The notes: generated from the sequence alone by a model not told the origin. A DNA stretch of 64,000 bases from Pandoraea terrigena (GCF_902459705.1 NZ_CABPRU010000003.1:62001-126000); one strand, 5' to 3'. Counted from the stretch's first letter, positions 29,948 through 40,763 are shown. Translations and numbers: made by a program.

Positions 29948-31477
29948 TCAAGCCTTGTCGTGAATCACGCCATCACCACCGGTAGCACCGGCGATCGCCT
30001 CTACCCCCTCATCGTCCTGATCGGCGGGGGCATCCGACGCCGACACCCGAACGCTCGGCACCCACGGCTGACCGATGCTCTCGTGCTCGAACACGGCCAT
30101 TGACTCGACGTGCGACGTGTGAGGGAACATGTTCACCACCCCCGCCAGTGTCAGTCGATAGCCCGCTTCGTGCACAAGCACGCCCGCGTCGCGCGCCAGC
30201 GTTGCCGGACTGCAGGACACGTAGACGATGCGCTTTGGCAGGCCGTCATAGCCCTGCTGTGCCAGCTCAGCGAGCGCCTTCGACACCGCCAGCGCCCCTT
30301 CGCGCGGCGGATCGATCAGGTAGCGGTCAAACGCGCCCAACGCCCGAATATCCTCCGGCGTGATGTCGAACAGATTCCGGCACGCAAATTCAGTACGTTC
30401 GGCCACACCATTACGCTGCGCATTCGCGAGCGCGCGCTCCGTCAGCGAGGTGCTGCCCTCGATCCCCATGACGGTGCCGGCGCGGCGCGCCAGCGGCAGC
30501 GTGAAGTTACCCAGACCGCAGAACAGATCGAGCACGCGCTCATGCGACGTCGGCGCCAGCAGACGCAACGCGCGATGCACAAGCACGCGATTGATCTGAT
30601 GGTTGACCTGCGTGAAATCCGTTGGCTTGAAGGGCATCCGGATCTGATATTCCGGCAGGGTGTAATGCAACTCCGGATCCAGCGGATAGAACGGCACCGC
30701 CGTGTCCGGCCCCTTCGGCTGCACCCAGAACTGCACGCGATTCGCATCCGCGAAGGCGCGCAAAATGTCTTCGTCCGCCGGGGTGAGGGGCTCGAGAATA
30801 CGCAGCACGAGCGCCGTCACATCGGCGCCGATAGCCAGCTCGATCTGCGGCAGGCGTTCGCGAATGGACAACGACTCGATCAGACGGCGCAGCGGCACGA
30901 GCATGTCGGAGATGTGACGCGGCAGCACTTCACACGAGTCCATATCGACCACGTAGCTGCTCCTGCGCTCATGGAATCCGATGAGCACGCCCCCCTTTTT
31001 CGGCACGTAGCGCACCGTCAGACGTGCACGGAAACGATAGCCCCAGTCCGGCCCCTGGATGGGCCGCAGGATGGCTTCCGCCCTCACCTTGCCCAGACGC
31101 GCCAGGTTGTCTTCGAGCACACGCTGCTTGATGGCGATCTGCGCCCGCGGTTCGAGATGCTGCATCGAGCACCCACCGCATTTACCAAAGTGCGGGCACT
31201 GCGGCCTGGCACGCATCGGGCTCGCCCGCAGCACGTCCACGGCTTCGGCCTGCTCGAACTTGGGCTTGCGGCGATAGCTGAGATAGGTGACACGTTCACC
31301 TGGCAGCGCGCCTTCGACGAAGATCACCTTGCCGGGTTTGTAGTCCGGCGCGCCCGGCTCGCCCTCGGGCGCGGTACGGCCCACGCCGCGCGCCTCCATG
31401 TCGAGCGATTCGATGTCGATGATACCGGGCTCGGCAGCCGGCCGGCCGCGCGAGGAATTTCGGGAGGAGCGGGTCAC
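29948..31477 (-). CDS. rlmD: 23S rRNA (uracil-1939-C5) methyltransferase
   Basis: SAM-dependent m5U methyltransferase of 509 residues. A TRAM-like region (about 45-95) precedes the Fe-S ligands [10 protein letters not shown] and a later Cys in MDSCEVLP. The Rossmann motif [15 protein letters not shown] and the catalytic [10 protein letters not shown] cysteine are present. The N- and C-termini are longer than in E. coli (433), with low-complexity ends. It converges with the BI-1 gene at the terminator above. Confidence 0.95.
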   Translation of the reverse strand: MTRSSRNSSRGRPAAEPGIIDIESLDMEARGVGRTAPEGEPGAPDYKPGKVIFVEGALPGERVTYLSYRRKPKFEQAEAVDVLRASPMRARPQCPHFGKCGGCSMQHLEPRAQIAIKQRVLEDNLARLGKVRAEAILRPIQGPDWGYRFRARLTVRYVPKKGGVLIGFHERRSSYVVDMDSCEVLPRHISDMLVPLRRLIESLSIRERLPQIELAIGADVTALVLRILEPLTPADEDILRAFADANRVQFWVQPKGPDTAVPFYPLDPELHYTLPEYQIRMPFKPTDFTQVNHQINRVLVHRALRLLAPTSHERVLDLFCGLGNFTLPLARRAGTVMGIEGSTSLTERALANAQRNGVAERTEFACRNLFDITPEDIRALGAFDRYLIDPPREGALAVSKALAELAQQGYDGLPKRIVYVSCSPATLARDAGVLVHEAGYRLTLAGVVNMFPHTSHVESMAVFEHESIGQPWVPSVRVSASDAPADQDDEGVEAIAGATGGDGVIHDKA

Positions 31478-31596
31478 GTCGTTGTTCTCATATGCGACAG
31501 CAAACCGAGCATTTTAATCGATTCGCCCGCCACCGATGCACCGCTCGTTCGCACAGCCCCGACCTCATCCCCCTCAACCGCCACAAACCCGGACGA

Positions 31597-32373
31597 TCAC
31601 GCCCAGGCGGCGAGATATTCCTTCCAGTGCGGCGCCGCTTCCTCTTCGAGCGAACGGCGCACAAACTCGACCTCCTGCTCGTACTCTGCCTGGTGCAAAC
31701 CGCCTCGCATCAATTGATAGCGACAATAGACGAGATATGTGTTCACCACGTCCGTCTCACAATAATTGCGAATCTCCTCAAGCTTGCCGGCACGGAATGC
31801 TTCCCAGACCTTGCTGCCGTCCATGCCCAGCTTGCCGGGAAAACCGCACAGCTTGGCCAGGTCGTCGAGTGGCGCGTTTGCGCGGGCCTGATACATCGCC
31901 AGCAGATCCATCAGATCCAGATGGCGATGGTGGTATCGGCTGATGTAGTTGTTCCACTTGAACTCGCGATCGTCTTCGCCCATGTCCCAGTAGCGCGGCG
32001 CGGCAATGCCGTGAATCATCGCGCGGTAATGCAGCACGGGCAGATCGAAACCACCGCCATTCCACGACACGAGTTGCGGCGCGTACTTTTCGATCGTGCG
32101 ATAGAAGCCGGAGACGAGCGCTCCCTCACCATCGTCGAGCGTCCCCAGGGACTTCACGCGAACGCCGTCGCGGTCGCGAAACACGCACGAGATCGCCGCA
32201 ACGCGTTGTAGGTGCAACGGCAGGAAGTCGTGTCCCACTTTTTCGCGGCGGGCGGCAAACGCAGCGTCGGCCACGGCGTCGTCGGACAGCCCGGCATACG
32301 CCGGTTCGAGCTTGCGCAGGCCGTCGATGTCGGGAATCGTTTCAATGTCGAAGACGAGGACAGGAGATGGCAT
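31597..32373 (-). CDS. Predicted PolB-like 3'-5' exonuclease
   Basis: A 258-residue DnaQ/RNase-H-fold exonuclease. Exo I is VFDIETIPD near residue 7, Exo II is LVSWNGGGFDLPVL near residue 105, and the C-terminal acidic residue falls in EIRNYCETDVVNTYLVY near 210. This matches the DNA_pol_B_exo2 group of stand-alone 3'-5' exonucleases; the physiological substrate is unknown. It lies about 115 bp downstream of rpoS on the same strand. Confidence 0.9.
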   Translation of the reverse strand: MPSPVLVFDIETIPDIDGLRKLEPAYAGLSDDAVADAAFAARREKVGHDFLPLHLQRVAAISCVFRDRDGVRVKSLGTLDDGEGALVSGFYRTIEKYAPQLVSWNGGGFDLPVLHYRAMIHGIAAPRYWDMGEDDREFKWNNYISRYHHRHLDLMDLLAMYQARANAPLDDLAKLCGFPGKLGMDGSKVWEAFRAGKLEEIRNYCETDVVNTYLVYCRYQLMRGGLHQAEYEQEVEFVRRSLEEEAAPHWKEYLAAWA

Positions 32374-32488
32374 GGTAAGAATCTGAAGTGAGAATCAGCG
32401 CGCGCCGCCATGAGACGGCGACGCCATGGAATCCCGCCCCCAACGACGCGCTCAGCGTCCCACGGCGGCGGTCGTCAACATCGATGCC

Positions 32489-33574
32489 TCAGAGCACGGC
32501 GTCCTTGCGCACCCCATTGGATGCGAAATAGCGCTTGAGTTTGACGAGTGCCTCTTGCTGGATCTGACGCACGCGCTCGCGGGTCAGCCCCATTTCGTCG
32601 GCCAGCTCTTCTAGCGTGGCAGGCTCCACGCGATTGAGTCCGAAGCGACGCTCGATGACGTAGCGATGTTTGGTCGACAGCCGCGAGAGCCACAGGCGCA
32701 TGAGGTCTTCCAACTCGCGATGCTGCACCTCCTGCTCGGGGGCTTCACTGTGATCGTCCGAGAGCAGGTCGAGCAGGCTACTGCCAGGATCGATTTCGAG
32801 CGGCGCGTCGAGCGATGCCACATGCTCGTTGAGCGCGAGAATGTCGGTGATCTCTTCGGGCGTCTTGCCCGTCAAATCCGCAATGTCTTCAATACTCGCA
32901 TCGCGCTGCTCGCCACCGTCGACATATGCCGCACTTTTTTCGAGGTGACGCTTCGCGCGCAGCACCTGATTGAGTTCGCGAATCACGTGCACCGGCAGAC
33001 GCACAGTGCGCGCCTGATTCATGATGGCGCGCTCGATACTCTGGCGAATCCACCACGTGGCATAGGTTGAGAAACGGAACCCGCGACCCGGGTCGAACTT
33101 TTCGATCGCGTGCATCAGGCCAAGATTGCCCTCCTCGATCAGGTCGAGCAGTGGCACACCGCGATTGAGATAGCCCTTGGCAATGCTCACGACGAGGCGC
33201 AGATTGCGCTCGATCATGACCTGACGTGCGGCAAACTCGCCCGACTGGGCACGCGTGGAGTAATCGAGTTCTTCCGCGGGTGTGAGCAGCGGCTTGACGC
33301 TGATACGGTTGAGATAGTGCTGGACGGTATCGGCCGTGAGTTCGGCTTGCAGCACCGTGCCGAAGTCCTCGGCGGCGGCTGGCTTGCGCTTGCGGCCGGC
33401 CGCGCCCTCTTCGGCAGCATCGGACGACAGTGCGTCGCCATCCTCCGCCTCGCGCTCGTCGAAAGCGTCGTCCACGTCCTCGTCCTGCCGGGATTGCCGA
33501 TCGTCGACTTCCTGATCGGGCTCCGGGGCAGAGAGGCCTTCCTCTTGCGAAGTGCGACGCTTTCTCTTGAGCAT
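32489..33574 (-). CDS. rpoS: RNA polymerase sigma factor RpoS
   Basis: Stationary-phase and stress sigma factor. The 361 residues have an acidic, disordered N-terminus (about 1-70), region 1.2 ([20 protein letters not shown]), region 2 ([37 protein letters not shown]), region 3 and region 4 with the helix-turn-helix [20 protein letters not shown]. It is 15 bp downstream of nlpD; in enterobacteria a major rpoS promoter lies inside nlpD, and this arrangement allows the same. Confidence 0.98.
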   Translation of the reverse strand: MLKRKRRTSQEEGLSAPEPDQEVDDRQSRQDEDVDDAFDEREAEDGDALSSDAAEEGAAGRKRKPAAAEDFGTVLQAELTADTVQHYLNRISVKPLLTPAEELDYSTRAQSGEFAARQVMIERNLRLVVSIAKGYLNRGVPLLDLIEEGNLGLMHAIEKFDPGRGFRFSTYATWWIRQSIERAIMNQARTVRLPVHVIRELNQVLRAKRHLEKSAAYVDGGEQRDASIEDIADLTGKTPEEITDILALNEHVASLDAPLEIDPGSSLLDLLSDDHSEAPEQEVQHRELEDLMRLWLSRLSTKHRYVIERRFGLNRVEPATLEELADEMGLTRERVRQIQQEALVKLKRYFASNGVRKDAVL

Positions 33575-33589
33575 TCGACCCTGCCTAGT

Positions 33590-34408
33590 TTATTGAGGCG
33601 GCAAATACTTCATCGGATCCACAGGCTTGCCGTCGCGACGCACCTCGAAGTGCAACATGACACGATCGGCATCCGAGTTGCCCATTTCGGCGATTTTCTG
33701 ACCCCGCGCGACGGAGTCGCCTTCCTTGACCAACAGTGTGCGGTTGTGCGCATACGCCGTCAAGAAGGTAGCGTCGTGTTTGATGATGACGAGGTTGCCA
33801 TAGCCGCGCAGGCCAGCGCCCGAATACACGACTTTGCCCGCACCCGCGGCATAGACAGGCTCGCCGAGGGCCCCCCCGATGTTCAGCCCCTTGTTCTTCG
33901 AATCGTCGAAGCGGCCAACGACACTGCCCTTGGCCGGCCACGAGAGTCGCAACTCGCCGCTCGACACGGCGGACGGTGCGGCCGAAGCCGACGCGCTGGC
34001 CGGCGGCGTCACGACTGCCGGCGGCACCGATGCCGGATTGTTGCTGGCGAGCGGCGCCGGCAACGGCGTGCCGGTATCCCCCGCGGGCGGCTTCACACGC
34101 AACACCTGGCCGACCTCGATCTGATCCGGATTCTGGATATTGTTCCAGCGCGCGATGTCGCGATAGTTCTGACCGTTCTCCAGCGCGATGCGATAGAGGC
34201 GATCGCCGGGCTTGACGCGGTAATACCCGGCCGGCACCGGGGTATTGTCAATGACAGGCGCTGCACCTGGCGCACTACTGTCGGTCGCCACACTGCCCAC
34301 GGTACGGTCGACGACCGGTGCCCCGACTTGTCGCGATGCGCACGCTGCCAGCATGCTCAGCAACAGGACACTGGCGACGCGTTGTTGGAAACCCGCTCGC
34401 AAATTCAC
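33590..34408 (-). CDS. nlpD: NlpD-like LysM/LytM lipoprotein
   Basis: A 272-residue outer membrane lipoprotein that, in E. coli, activates amidase AmiC during daughter-cell separation. It has a signal peptide with lipobox LAACAS, a LysM domain (about 62-107, YYRVKPGDRLYRIALENGQN) and a C-terminal LytM/M23 domain. The M23 zinc ligands are altered: GLNIGG replaces HxGxD and MLHFE replaces HLHFE. It therefore looks like a non-enzymatic LytM activator, as in known NlpD. It is part of surE-pcm-nlpD-rpoS. Confidence 0.95.
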   Translation of the reverse strand: MNLRAGFQQRVASVLLLSMLAACASRQVGAPVVDRTVGSVATDSSAPGAAPVIDNTPVPAGYYRVKPGDRLYRIALENGQNYRDIARWNNIQNPDQIEVGQVLRVKPPAGDTGTPLPAPLASNNPASVPPAVVTPPASASASAAPSAVSSGELRLSWPAKGSVVGRFDDSKNKGLNIGGALGEPVYAAGAGKVVYSGAGLRGYGNLVIIKHDATFLTAYAHNRTLLVKEGDSVARGQKIAEMGNSDADRVMLHFEVRRDGKPVDPMKYLPPQ

Positions 34409-34439
34409 TCAAATCCTCCGCAGAATAGGCCCGTCGGGC

Positions 34440-35606
34440 TTAGATGATGCCCGATTTTAAGGGGACGAATAACACCCTATCAAGCTGCGTCTCGCGCCAC
34501 TGGCGCGCGCCGGTGCGCTCGATGAGGGTCAAAATCTGTTGCTCGCCGCCCACCGGGGCGACGAGGCGTGCGCCAACGGCAAGCTGATCGATCAGCGCGT
34601 CCGGTATTTCCAGTCCGGCGGCGGCAATCACAATGCCGTCGAACGGCGCAACCGCCGGCAGCCCCAACCGCCCGTCACCGTAGTGCAAGCGGATATTCGG
34701 CACCCGCAGCGGTCGCAAGTTGGCCTTGGCGCGCTCATGCAGCGGACGAACGCGTTCGATCGAGTAGACGTCGTGCGCCACGCACGACAGGACCGCCGCC
34801 TGATAGCCGCAGCCGGTGCCGATTTCCAGCACCTTCTCGAGCGGACGCCCGCCGGCGAGCAGCAACTCGATCATGCGCCCAACGACCGATGGTTTGGAAA
34901 TCGTCTGTCCGTGACCGATCGGCAGTGCGGCATCCTCATAAGCCTGATTGGCGAGCGCGGCATCGACAAATCCATGACGCGGCACAGTGGCCAGCGCCGC
35001 CAGCACGCCCGGATGTTTGACGCCCGATGCTGCCACGCGTTCAGCCATTCGCGTGCGCACCCGCTCCGACGTAAGTCCGATGCCATCCGGCGAATTCCCG
35101 AGTGCCGAGGCACTCGCGCGCCCCGTTGCGCCGGCTGAAACCCGGGTGGGCGTGGCGCCACGCACCGCGACCTTGCCGCCGACGATGCCGATTGCACCGA
35201 CTGCCGCGCCCGGCTGGGCATACCCCGAACGCGTCGTCTTGACGGTCGGTCGCGGCACGTTTTTCGCCGCATGTGGCCCCGGCTGCACGTGGGGCGCGGA
35301 TGCGGGTCGCGCAAGTCCTTTCGGTACGACCGCGTGCGGCGTTTGTGCGCCGCCGGGACGCGCTGACGCGCCCGCCATTGGCGTCGCGGCAGCGCGCAGC
35401 GTGCCGTGCGGATTGGAGGAAGGACCACCGCCTGTCGGCGTCTTCCCGTTCCCTTGACCCGCAGGCGCCGCAGCACGCGTCATCGCGGCGGGCGGTGCGC
35501 CGGCGGGACTGGCCCGCGACGCCTTGTCGAGCACCGGCGCCTCGCGCTGCCGGCGGGCCATCACATCGGCCAGAGGGAGAGGAAATCGCTTTGGCGGTGT
35601 CGTCAT
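34440..35606 (-). CDS. pcm: Protein-L-isoaspartate O-methyltransferase with a long N-terminal extension
   Basis: Repairs isoaspartyl residues in aged proteins using SAM. The catalytic domain (about residues 175-388) has [17 protein letters not shown], the SAM motif [16 protein letters not shown] and the C-terminal [14 protein letters not shown]. The first ~170 residues are low-complexity Ala/Pro/Gly/Arg sequence absent from the ~208-residue E. coli enzyme. The start at 35606 is supported by a 4-bp ATGA overlap with surE, so the extension is very likely translated. Confidence 0.93.
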   Translation of the reverse strand: MTTPPKRFPLPLADVMARRQREAPVLDKASRASPAGAPPAAMTRAAAPAGQGNGKTPTGGGPSSNPHGTLRAAATPMAGASARPGGAQTPHAVVPKGLARPASAPHVQPGPHAAKNVPRPTVKTTRSGYAQPGAAVGAIGIVGGKVAVRGATPTRVSAGATGRASASALGNSPDGIGLTSERVRTRMAERVAASGVKHPGVLAALATVPRHGFVDAALANQAYEDAALPIGHGQTISKPSVVGRMIELLLAGGRPLEKVLEIGTGCGYQAAVLSCVAHDVYSIERVRPLHERAKANLRPLRVPNIRLHYGDGRLGLPAVAPFDGIVIAAAGLEIPDALIDQLAVGARLVAPVGGEQQILTLIERTGARQWRETQLDRVLFVPLKSGII

Positions 35607-36364
35607 CGTTGTGTCACCCCTGCGCTGGCCAGCCAGTCATGCACGACGCCCAGTCGTGCGGTGTGCGTGAGATCCAGTTGCAAGGGGGTGACCGAGACGT
35701 AATCGTGCGCCACGGCGTGAAAATCAGTGCCTTCGCTGCTGTCGCGCGCGTCGCCGGCCGGCCCGATCCAGTAGATCGTTTCGCCGCGTGGACTTTCCTG
35801 ACGAATCACCGGCTGCGATTGGTGTCGCTTCCCAAGTCGCGTTGCCAGTGCACCCTTGAGGCGATCGTAAGGCACGTTGGGGATATTGACGTTCAACAGG
35901 AAGGGCGCACCCAGCGGGCGCTCCATGTACCGCTCGACGACTTCGCGCGCGACGCGCGCCGCGCTGTCGAGATGATCCCAGCCCTTATGGACTTGCGAGA
36001 ACGCGAACGAAGGAACCCCGAAGAGAAAACCCTCGGTGGCCGCCGCCACCGTCCCGGAGTACAACGTGTCTTCGCCCATGTTCTGGCCGTTGTTGATCCC
36101 GGAGACGACAATATCGGGGCGTTCGTCGAGCAGTCCGGTCAGCGCCACGTGCACGCAGTCGGTCGGCGTGCCGTTGATGAACGTGAAGCCGTTGCCCCCC
36201 TTGAATACCGAAAGCGGCCGTTGAAGGGTCAGGGAATTGGACGCACCGCTACAGTTCTGTTCGGGCGCCACCACGGTAATGTCGCCAAGCGGTGCCAGCG
36301 CTTCGTAAAGCGCGGCCAGGCCGGGCGCCTGATACCCATCGTCGTTGCTGAGCAGGATTCGCAT
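35603..36364 (-). CDS. surE: 5'/3'-nucleotidase SurE
   Basis: Metal-dependent survival phosphatase acting on nucleoside monophosphates. The 253-residue protein starts [16 protein letters not shown] with the metal-binding Asp pair, has [20 protein letters not shown], and the usual length. It is the first gene of the surE-pcm-nlpD-rpoS group and overlaps pcm by 4 bp. Confidence 0.97.
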   Translation of the reverse strand: MRILLSNDDGYQAPGLAALYEALAPLGDITVVAPEQNCSGASNSLTLQRPLSVFKGGNGFTFINGTPTDCVHVALTGLLDERPDIVVSGINNGQNMGEDTLYSGTVAAATEGFLFGVPSFAFSQVHKGWDHLDSAARVAREVVERYMERPLGAPFLLNVNIPNVPYDRLKGALATRLGKRHQSQPVIRQESPRGETIYWIGPAGDARDSSEGTDFHAVAHDYVSVTPLQLDLTHTARLGVVHDWLASAGVTQR

Positions 36365-36450
36365 GCGGCAATTGTAACCGAGGAAAGGTACCCGGATATG
36401 ACGCCATCACAGCATTACGCGCGTCGTTGCGGCGATTCGATGACCACAGA

Positions 36451-36488
36451 ACGGCCACGGATCCGCCACAAATCTGCCGTGGTTCCGT
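36451..36488. other. Inverted repeat between surE and the ABC permease
   Basis: CCACGG and CCGTGG arms, extended outward by ACGG/CCGT with a bulge, lie about 40 bp past the permease stop codon. It has no T-run. It may stabilise the 3' end of the importer mRNA. Confidence 0.35.
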
Positions 36489-36529
36489 CACGCTCGCCGG
36501 CGACAACACCCGCCCCCGGCGAGTGCGCG

Positions 36530-37348
36530 TTACATCTTCTCGGTCTCGCCTGCCTGCGGCTGCCAGACGAGCAAACGCCGCTCGACCACACCGACGAGCC
36601 CGTCGAGCACCAGGGCGAACGCCGTCAGAATCAGTACCCCGGCAATCACGGCGTTGATGTCGAACGTGCCTTCCGCTTGCAGGATCAAGTAGCCGACGCC
36701 GCGCGCCGACCCCAGGTATTCCCCGACCACCGCCCCGACGAACGCGAGCCCGACCGAGTTGTGCAGGCTGGAGAACACCCAGCTCGTGGCGCTCGGCAGG
36801 TACACACGACGCAGCAACTGGCGCTGATTCGCGCCCAGCATGCGGGCATTCGCCAGCACCACCGGGCTCACTTCCTTCACGCCCTGATACACGTTGAAGA
36901 ACACGATGAAAAACACCAGCGTCACGCCCAGCGCGACTTTCGACCAGATGCCGAGCCCGAACCACACGCCGAAGATCGGCGCGAGGATCACGCGAGGCAT
37001 CGAGTTGGCCGCCTTGATGTACGGATCGAACAGCGCGCCGGCGCTCGGCGAGAGCGCCAGCCACAGTCCCACCGCCAGCCCGAACACGGTGCCGATGGCG
37101 AACGCGAGCACGGTCTCGAGCAGCGTGACACCGAGATGCAGATAGATCTCCCCGCTGGCGAACCACTGCCAGACCTGGAGCAACACCTTCTGCGGCTCAC
37201 CAAAGAAGAAAGCCGCCTTGTCGGGGCTATCGAAGTAGAACGCGGGCAGCAGCGTCGGACTCGTGAGGGCGTACCAGACGAGAAAAGCCACTACCAGCAG
37301 CAGCCATTGCCACAAGCGCAAGTGCCGCATGATCGAACGATTACGCAT
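36530..37348 (-). CDS. ABC transporter permease, nitrate/sulfonate/taurine type
   Basis: A 272-residue inner membrane permease with about six helices and the BPD_transp_1 EAA region (ANARMLGANQRQLLRRVYLP). It belongs to the SsuC/TauC group. It lies 141 bp downstream of the ATPase; the gap has short imperfect Pro/Ser-codon-like repeats but no gene. Together with the ATPase and binding protein upstream it forms one importer. Substrate is not deducible. Confidence 0.92.
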   Translation of the reverse strand: MRNRSIMRHLRLWQWLLLVVAFLVWYALTSPTLLPAFYFDSPDKAAFFFGEPQKVLLQVWQWFASGEIYLHLGVTLLETVLAFAIGTVFGLAVGLWLALSPSAGALFDPYIKAANSMPRVILAPIFGVWFGLGIWSKVALGVTLVFFIVFFNVYQGVKEVSPVVLANARMLGANQRQLLRRVYLPSATSWVFSSLHNSVGLAFVGAVVGEYLGSARGVGYLILQAEGTFDINAVIAGVLILTAFALVLDGLVGVVERRLLVWQPQAGETEKM

Positions 37349-37489
37349 GACGAACGAATTCCGGGAAGATCAGACAAGCCAATCGAACAAGCCAAAGCCA
37401 TCCGGCAAATCGAAGCCATCCAGCCAGTCCAGCCGTTGCACCCAGCCGCACCCGCCGATCGGAAAGCCTGCGATTTGCCACATGACGTT

Positions 37490-38305
37490 TCAGACTGCTT
37501 TCAACTGTTGCGCGTAGCCCTTGAGCACCTCCTCGCGCAGCACGTCCCAGATCTGGGCATGCAACTCGGTGAAGCGCGCATGATTGCGAATTTCCGCCAC
37601 GTCGCGCGGACGCGGCAGATCGATGCGGAACTCCCCGATGGGGTGCGTGCCGGGCCCTGCCGCAAGCACCACGACACGGTCCGACAGCGCAATGGCCTCG
37701 TCCAGATCGTGGGTGATGAACAGCACCGCGCGGCGCTTGGCCGCCCACAACTCGAGCAACTCGTTCTCCATGAGCTGACGCGTCTGGATATCGAGCGCCG
37801 AGAACGGCTCGTCCATCAGAATGATGTCCGGATCGAGAATCAGTGTCTGCGCCATCGCAACACGCTTGCGCATGCCGCCCGAGAGCTGGTGCGGATAGCG
37901 ATCGCCGAACCCGCCCAGCCCAACGCGCTTGAGCCACTCATGCCCGCGTGCCTTCGCATCCTCGGCGGATACGCCACGGAATTCGAGACCCGCGGTCACG
38001 TTGTCGATCGCGTTGCGCCAGGGCATCAGCGCTTCGGCCTGGAACATATAGCCGGCGCGCGAATTGATGCCCCTGAGCGCCTCGCCGAACACCTTGACGC
38101 TGCCGGACGATGGCGTCAGCAGCCCGGCAGCGACGTTGAGCAACGTCGACTTGCCGCATCCCGTCGGGCCGACGACCGAGACAAACTCGCCCGGCGCAAT
38201 GTCGAGCGAGGTATCCGCCACGGCCGTGTAACGCTTCGAACGGTCGTCTCGCGCGACGAACGTACACGTAATGCTGTCGAAACTCAGAGCCGGCGCTGTC
38301 ATCAT
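37490..38305 (-). CDS. ABC transporter ATP-binding protein, nitrate/sulfonate/taurine type
   Basis: A 271-residue cytoplasmic ATPase with Walker A GPTGCGKST, signature LSGGMRKRVAMAQ, Walker B IILMDEPFSALD and the H-loop ITHDLDEAI. It is most like SsuB/TauB. It overlaps the stop codon of the binding-protein gene by 4 bp (ATGA), so expression is coupled. Confidence 0.94.
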   Translation of the reverse strand: MMTAPALSFDSITCTFVARDDRSKRYTAVADTSLDIAPGEFVSVVGPTGCGKSTLLNVAAGLLTPSSGSVKVFGEALRGINSRAGYMFQAEALMPWRNAIDNVTAGLEFRGVSAEDAKARGHEWLKRVGLGGFGDRYPHQLSGGMRKRVAMAQTLILDPDIILMDEPFSALDIQTRQLMENELLELWAAKRRAVLFITHDLDEAIALSDRVVVLAAGPGTHPIGEFRIDLPRPRDVAEIRNHARFTELHAQIWDVLREEVLKGYAQQLKAV

Positions 38306-39333
38306 TTGTACTTGGCGTCGGCCTTCTTCGTGAATTCGTTCGTGAACGTCTTCGACAGATCGATCGGCTTGCCTTTGACCGTCTCGTCGAATGCCTGCAA
38401 CGTGCGCAGCGCGGTGGCCGGGCCATCAGCGGGAATCATGCCGTCCGGGGAAATGGCTTCCTTCACGCGCCCCCAGGCATCCAGGTACAACGCGCGGTCG
38501 CCCAGCAAATAGGCGTCGGGCACTGTCTTGATGATGTCCGCCGGCCCGGCCGTCTGAAGCCAGCGCAACGCACGCACCATGGCATTGGTGAGTGCCTGCG
38601 TCGTATTCGGATTTTTTTGGATGAACGATTCGCTCGTGTACAGACACCCCGCCGGCATATGGCCACCGAACAGCGACACGGTTTCCTTGAGCGTACGCGT
38701 ATCCGAGATCACGCGGATCTCCTTGTCGCGCTCGAGCATGGTGATGACCGGATCGAGATTGACGATGGCGTCGATATTGCCGGAGCGAATCGCGGCGAGT
38801 GCACCGGACGACGCGCCGACGCCCACGAACGCCACCTCGTTGGGCTTGATGCCCCCCTTGGCCAGCACGAAGTTCGCCATGATGTTGGTGGACGACCCGG
38901 GCGCCGTCACACCGATCTTCTTGCCACGCAAATCCGCCAGCGACTTGTAATTCGGCATCGTCTTGTTCGACACGCCGAAGACGATCTGCGGCGCACGCCC
39001 CTGCAGCACGAATGCTCGGATGAACTGGTGTTTCGCCTGCAACAGGATCGTATGTTCGTAAGCGCCCGACACCACATCGGCGCTACCGCCCACGAGCGCC
39101 TGCAGGGCCTTCGAGCCGCCAGCGAAATCCGAGATTTCGACGTCGAGACCTTCGTCCTTGAAATAATTCAGGCGTTCGGCAATCGTGAGCGGCAGGTAAT
39201 AGAACAGGTTCTTGCCGCCGACCGCGATCGCGACCTTGGTCTTCTCAGGTTTGCCCTGGGCGAAGCTGGGGCGAATGCCTGCGCCGATCAAACCGGTGGC
39301 GGCCAGTGCCGTAACGAACTGACGTCTTTGCAT
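38302..39333 (-). CDS. ABC transporter substrate-binding protein, SsuA/NMT1-like
   Basis: A 343-residue periplasmic protein with a twin-arginine-like signal (MQRRQFVTALAATG, cleavage near SFA-QG). The NMT1/SsuA fold shows in FYYLPLTIAERLNYFKDEGL, ADVVSGAYEHTI and GKKIGVTAPGSSTNIMANF. The ATG at 39333 follows GGAG; the frame is open 18 codons upstream without conservation. The CoA-transferase gene ends about 104 bp upstream on the same strand, so the transported molecule may be an acid that is then linked to CoA; this is inference. Confidence 0.92.
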   Translation of the reverse strand: MQRRQFVTALAATGLIGAGIRPSFAQGKPEKTKVAIAVGGKNLFYYLPLTIAERLNYFKDEGLDVEISDFAGGSKALQALVGGSADVVSGAYEHTILLQAKHQFIRAFVLQGRAPQIVFGVSNKTMPNYKSLADLRGKKIGVTAPGSSTNIMANFVLAKGGIKPNEVAFVGVGASSGALAAIRSGNIDAIVNLDPVITMLERDKEIRVISDTRTLKETVSLFGGHMPAGCLYTSESFIQKNPNTTQALTNAMVRALRWLQTAGPADIIKTVPDAYLLGDRALYLDAWGRVKEAISPDGMIPADGPATALRTLQAFDETVKGKPIDLSKTFTNEFTKKADAKYK

Positions 39334-39437
39334 GGTGCTTGTCTCCGTGGTTGCAACGTTTTTTCTTGGTGTGACGTGCTTGTTCACGAGCCGCAGACGG
39401 TGCCGCGCCCCGCGGACTTGCGCGAAATCGGCTCAGC

Positions 39438-40763
39438 TCAAATGACGCCGTTCTCGCGCAGTGTCTTGATGTGCTCGGCATCATAACCCAGTTGTCCGAG
39501 CACCTCTTCGGTGTGCTCGCCAAGTGCCGGCCCGAGCCATTGCGTCTGTCCCGGCGTTTGCGAAAGCTTGGGCGTGATGTTCGGCAAGTCGATTGGCGTG
39601 CCGTCCGGGAACGTGTGGCGCTGGATCATCTCGCGCGCAATGAACTGCGGGTCCTTGAACATGTCGGCCACGGTATAGATGCGGCTGGCCGGCACGTCGG
39701 CGCCTTGCAGCACGGCCAGGGCGTCGTCGATCGAACGCACGCGCGTCCAGTGACCGATCGCCTCGTCGATGTCCTGCGTGCGCGGCACGCGGCCGTCGTT
39801 GTGCGCCAGCGCGGGATCTTCCGCCAGATCGGGCCGACCGATGGCATGCATCAGCCGCTTGAAGATCGGGTCGCTGTTGCCGCCCACCACGATCATGCCG
39901 TCGGCGCACGCATAGGTGTTCGACGGCACGATCCCCGGCAGCGACGCCCCCGTGCGCTCGCGTACCATGCCGGCCACGCTGTATTCGGGCACCACGCTTT
40001 CCATGAGATTGAAGACGGCCTCATACAGGGCGACGTCGACCACCTGCCCTCGCCCGCCGTTCACATTGCGGTGATGCAGCGCCATCATCGCGCCGATCAC
40101 GCCGTGCAGCGCCGCGATGGAATCGCCAATGGAAATGCCGATGCGCGGCGGCGGCAGCTCCGGATACCCGGTAATGTGACGCAGTCCGCCCATCGACTCG
40201 GCAATCGCGCCAAAGCCGGGCCGGTCGCGATACGGCCCGGTCTGCCCGTATCCCGACAGACGCACCATCACGAGCCCCGGATTGTCGGCCGAGAGTTGCT
40301 CGTATCCCAATCCGAATCGCTCGAGCAGCCCGGGGCGGAAATTCTCGACCACGATGTCAGCCTGCGCGGCGAGCTTGCGCACGATCTCCTGCCCCTCGGC
40401 AGACTTGAGGTTGATCGTCACCGATTTCTTGTTACGGGCCTGCACGGCCCACCAGAGGGACGTGCCCCCCGCGTCGGGATGCAACTTGCGCCATTTGCGC
40501 AACGGATCGCCGTGTTGCGGATCTTCGATCTTGATCACCTCGGCGCCAAATTCACCGAGCATGCGCGCGGCGAACGGCCCCGCGATGAGCGTGCCGAGTT
40601 CGAGCACCTTCACGCCGGCAAGCGCACCACGTGCCGGCAGACCGGCGGTGCCGGCACCCGGCGAAGCGGTGGATCCGGGAGACGAGCCGGCAGCGGATGC
40701 CGTGGACGCCGCGGCGAGACCTTGCGGCAATGCAGATTCGAACGGATTGGACGACTTGGACAA
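39438..40763 (-). CDS. Family III CoA-transferase (CaiB/BaiF)
   Basis: Moves CoA between carboxylic acids. The family III fold shows in VKVLELGTLIAGPFAARMLGEFGAEVIKIE, RNKKSVTINLKS and DVALYEAVFNLME. By family analogy the catalytic Asp lies in the central segment before the GGLRHITGYP region. The 441-residue protein has an extra ~45-residue Ala/Ser/Gly/Pro-rich N-terminus. Translation starts at a TTG (40763) 8 bp after AGGAG. It is upstream of the SsuABC-like importer and downstream of a LuxR-type regulator, all on the minus strand. The acid substrate is unknown. Confidence 0.92.
   Translation of the reverse strand: MSKSSNPFESALPQGLAAASTASAAGSSPGSTASPGAGTAGLPARGALAGVKVLELGTLIAGPFAARMLGEFGAEVIKIEDPQHGDPLRKWRKLHPDAGGTSLWWAVQARNKKSVTINLKSAEGQEIVRKLAAQADIVVENFRPGLLERFGLGYEQLSADNPGLVMVRLSGYGQTGPYRDRPGFGAIAESMGGLRHITGYPELPPPRIGISIGDSIAALHGVIGAMMALHHRNVNGGRGQVVDVALYEAVFNLMESVVPEYSVAGMVRERTGASLPGIVPSNTYACADGMIVVGGNSDPIFKRLMHAIGRPDLAEDPALAHNDGRVPRTQDIDEAIGHWTRVRSIDDALAVLQGADVPASRIYTVADMFKDPQFIAREMIQRHTFPDGTPIDLPNITPKLSQTPGQTQWLGPALGEHTEEVLGQLGYDAEHIKTLRENGVI

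Noticed and set aside
33590-34408. Active M23 endopeptidase
   Set aside because: Zinc-ligand positions are replaced (GLNIGG, MLHFE), so it is an NlpD-like activator rather than an enzyme.
35273-38512. Plus-strand frame of over 1,000 codons
   Set aside because: Antisense to pcm, surE and the importer genes; Arg/His-rich with no domain.
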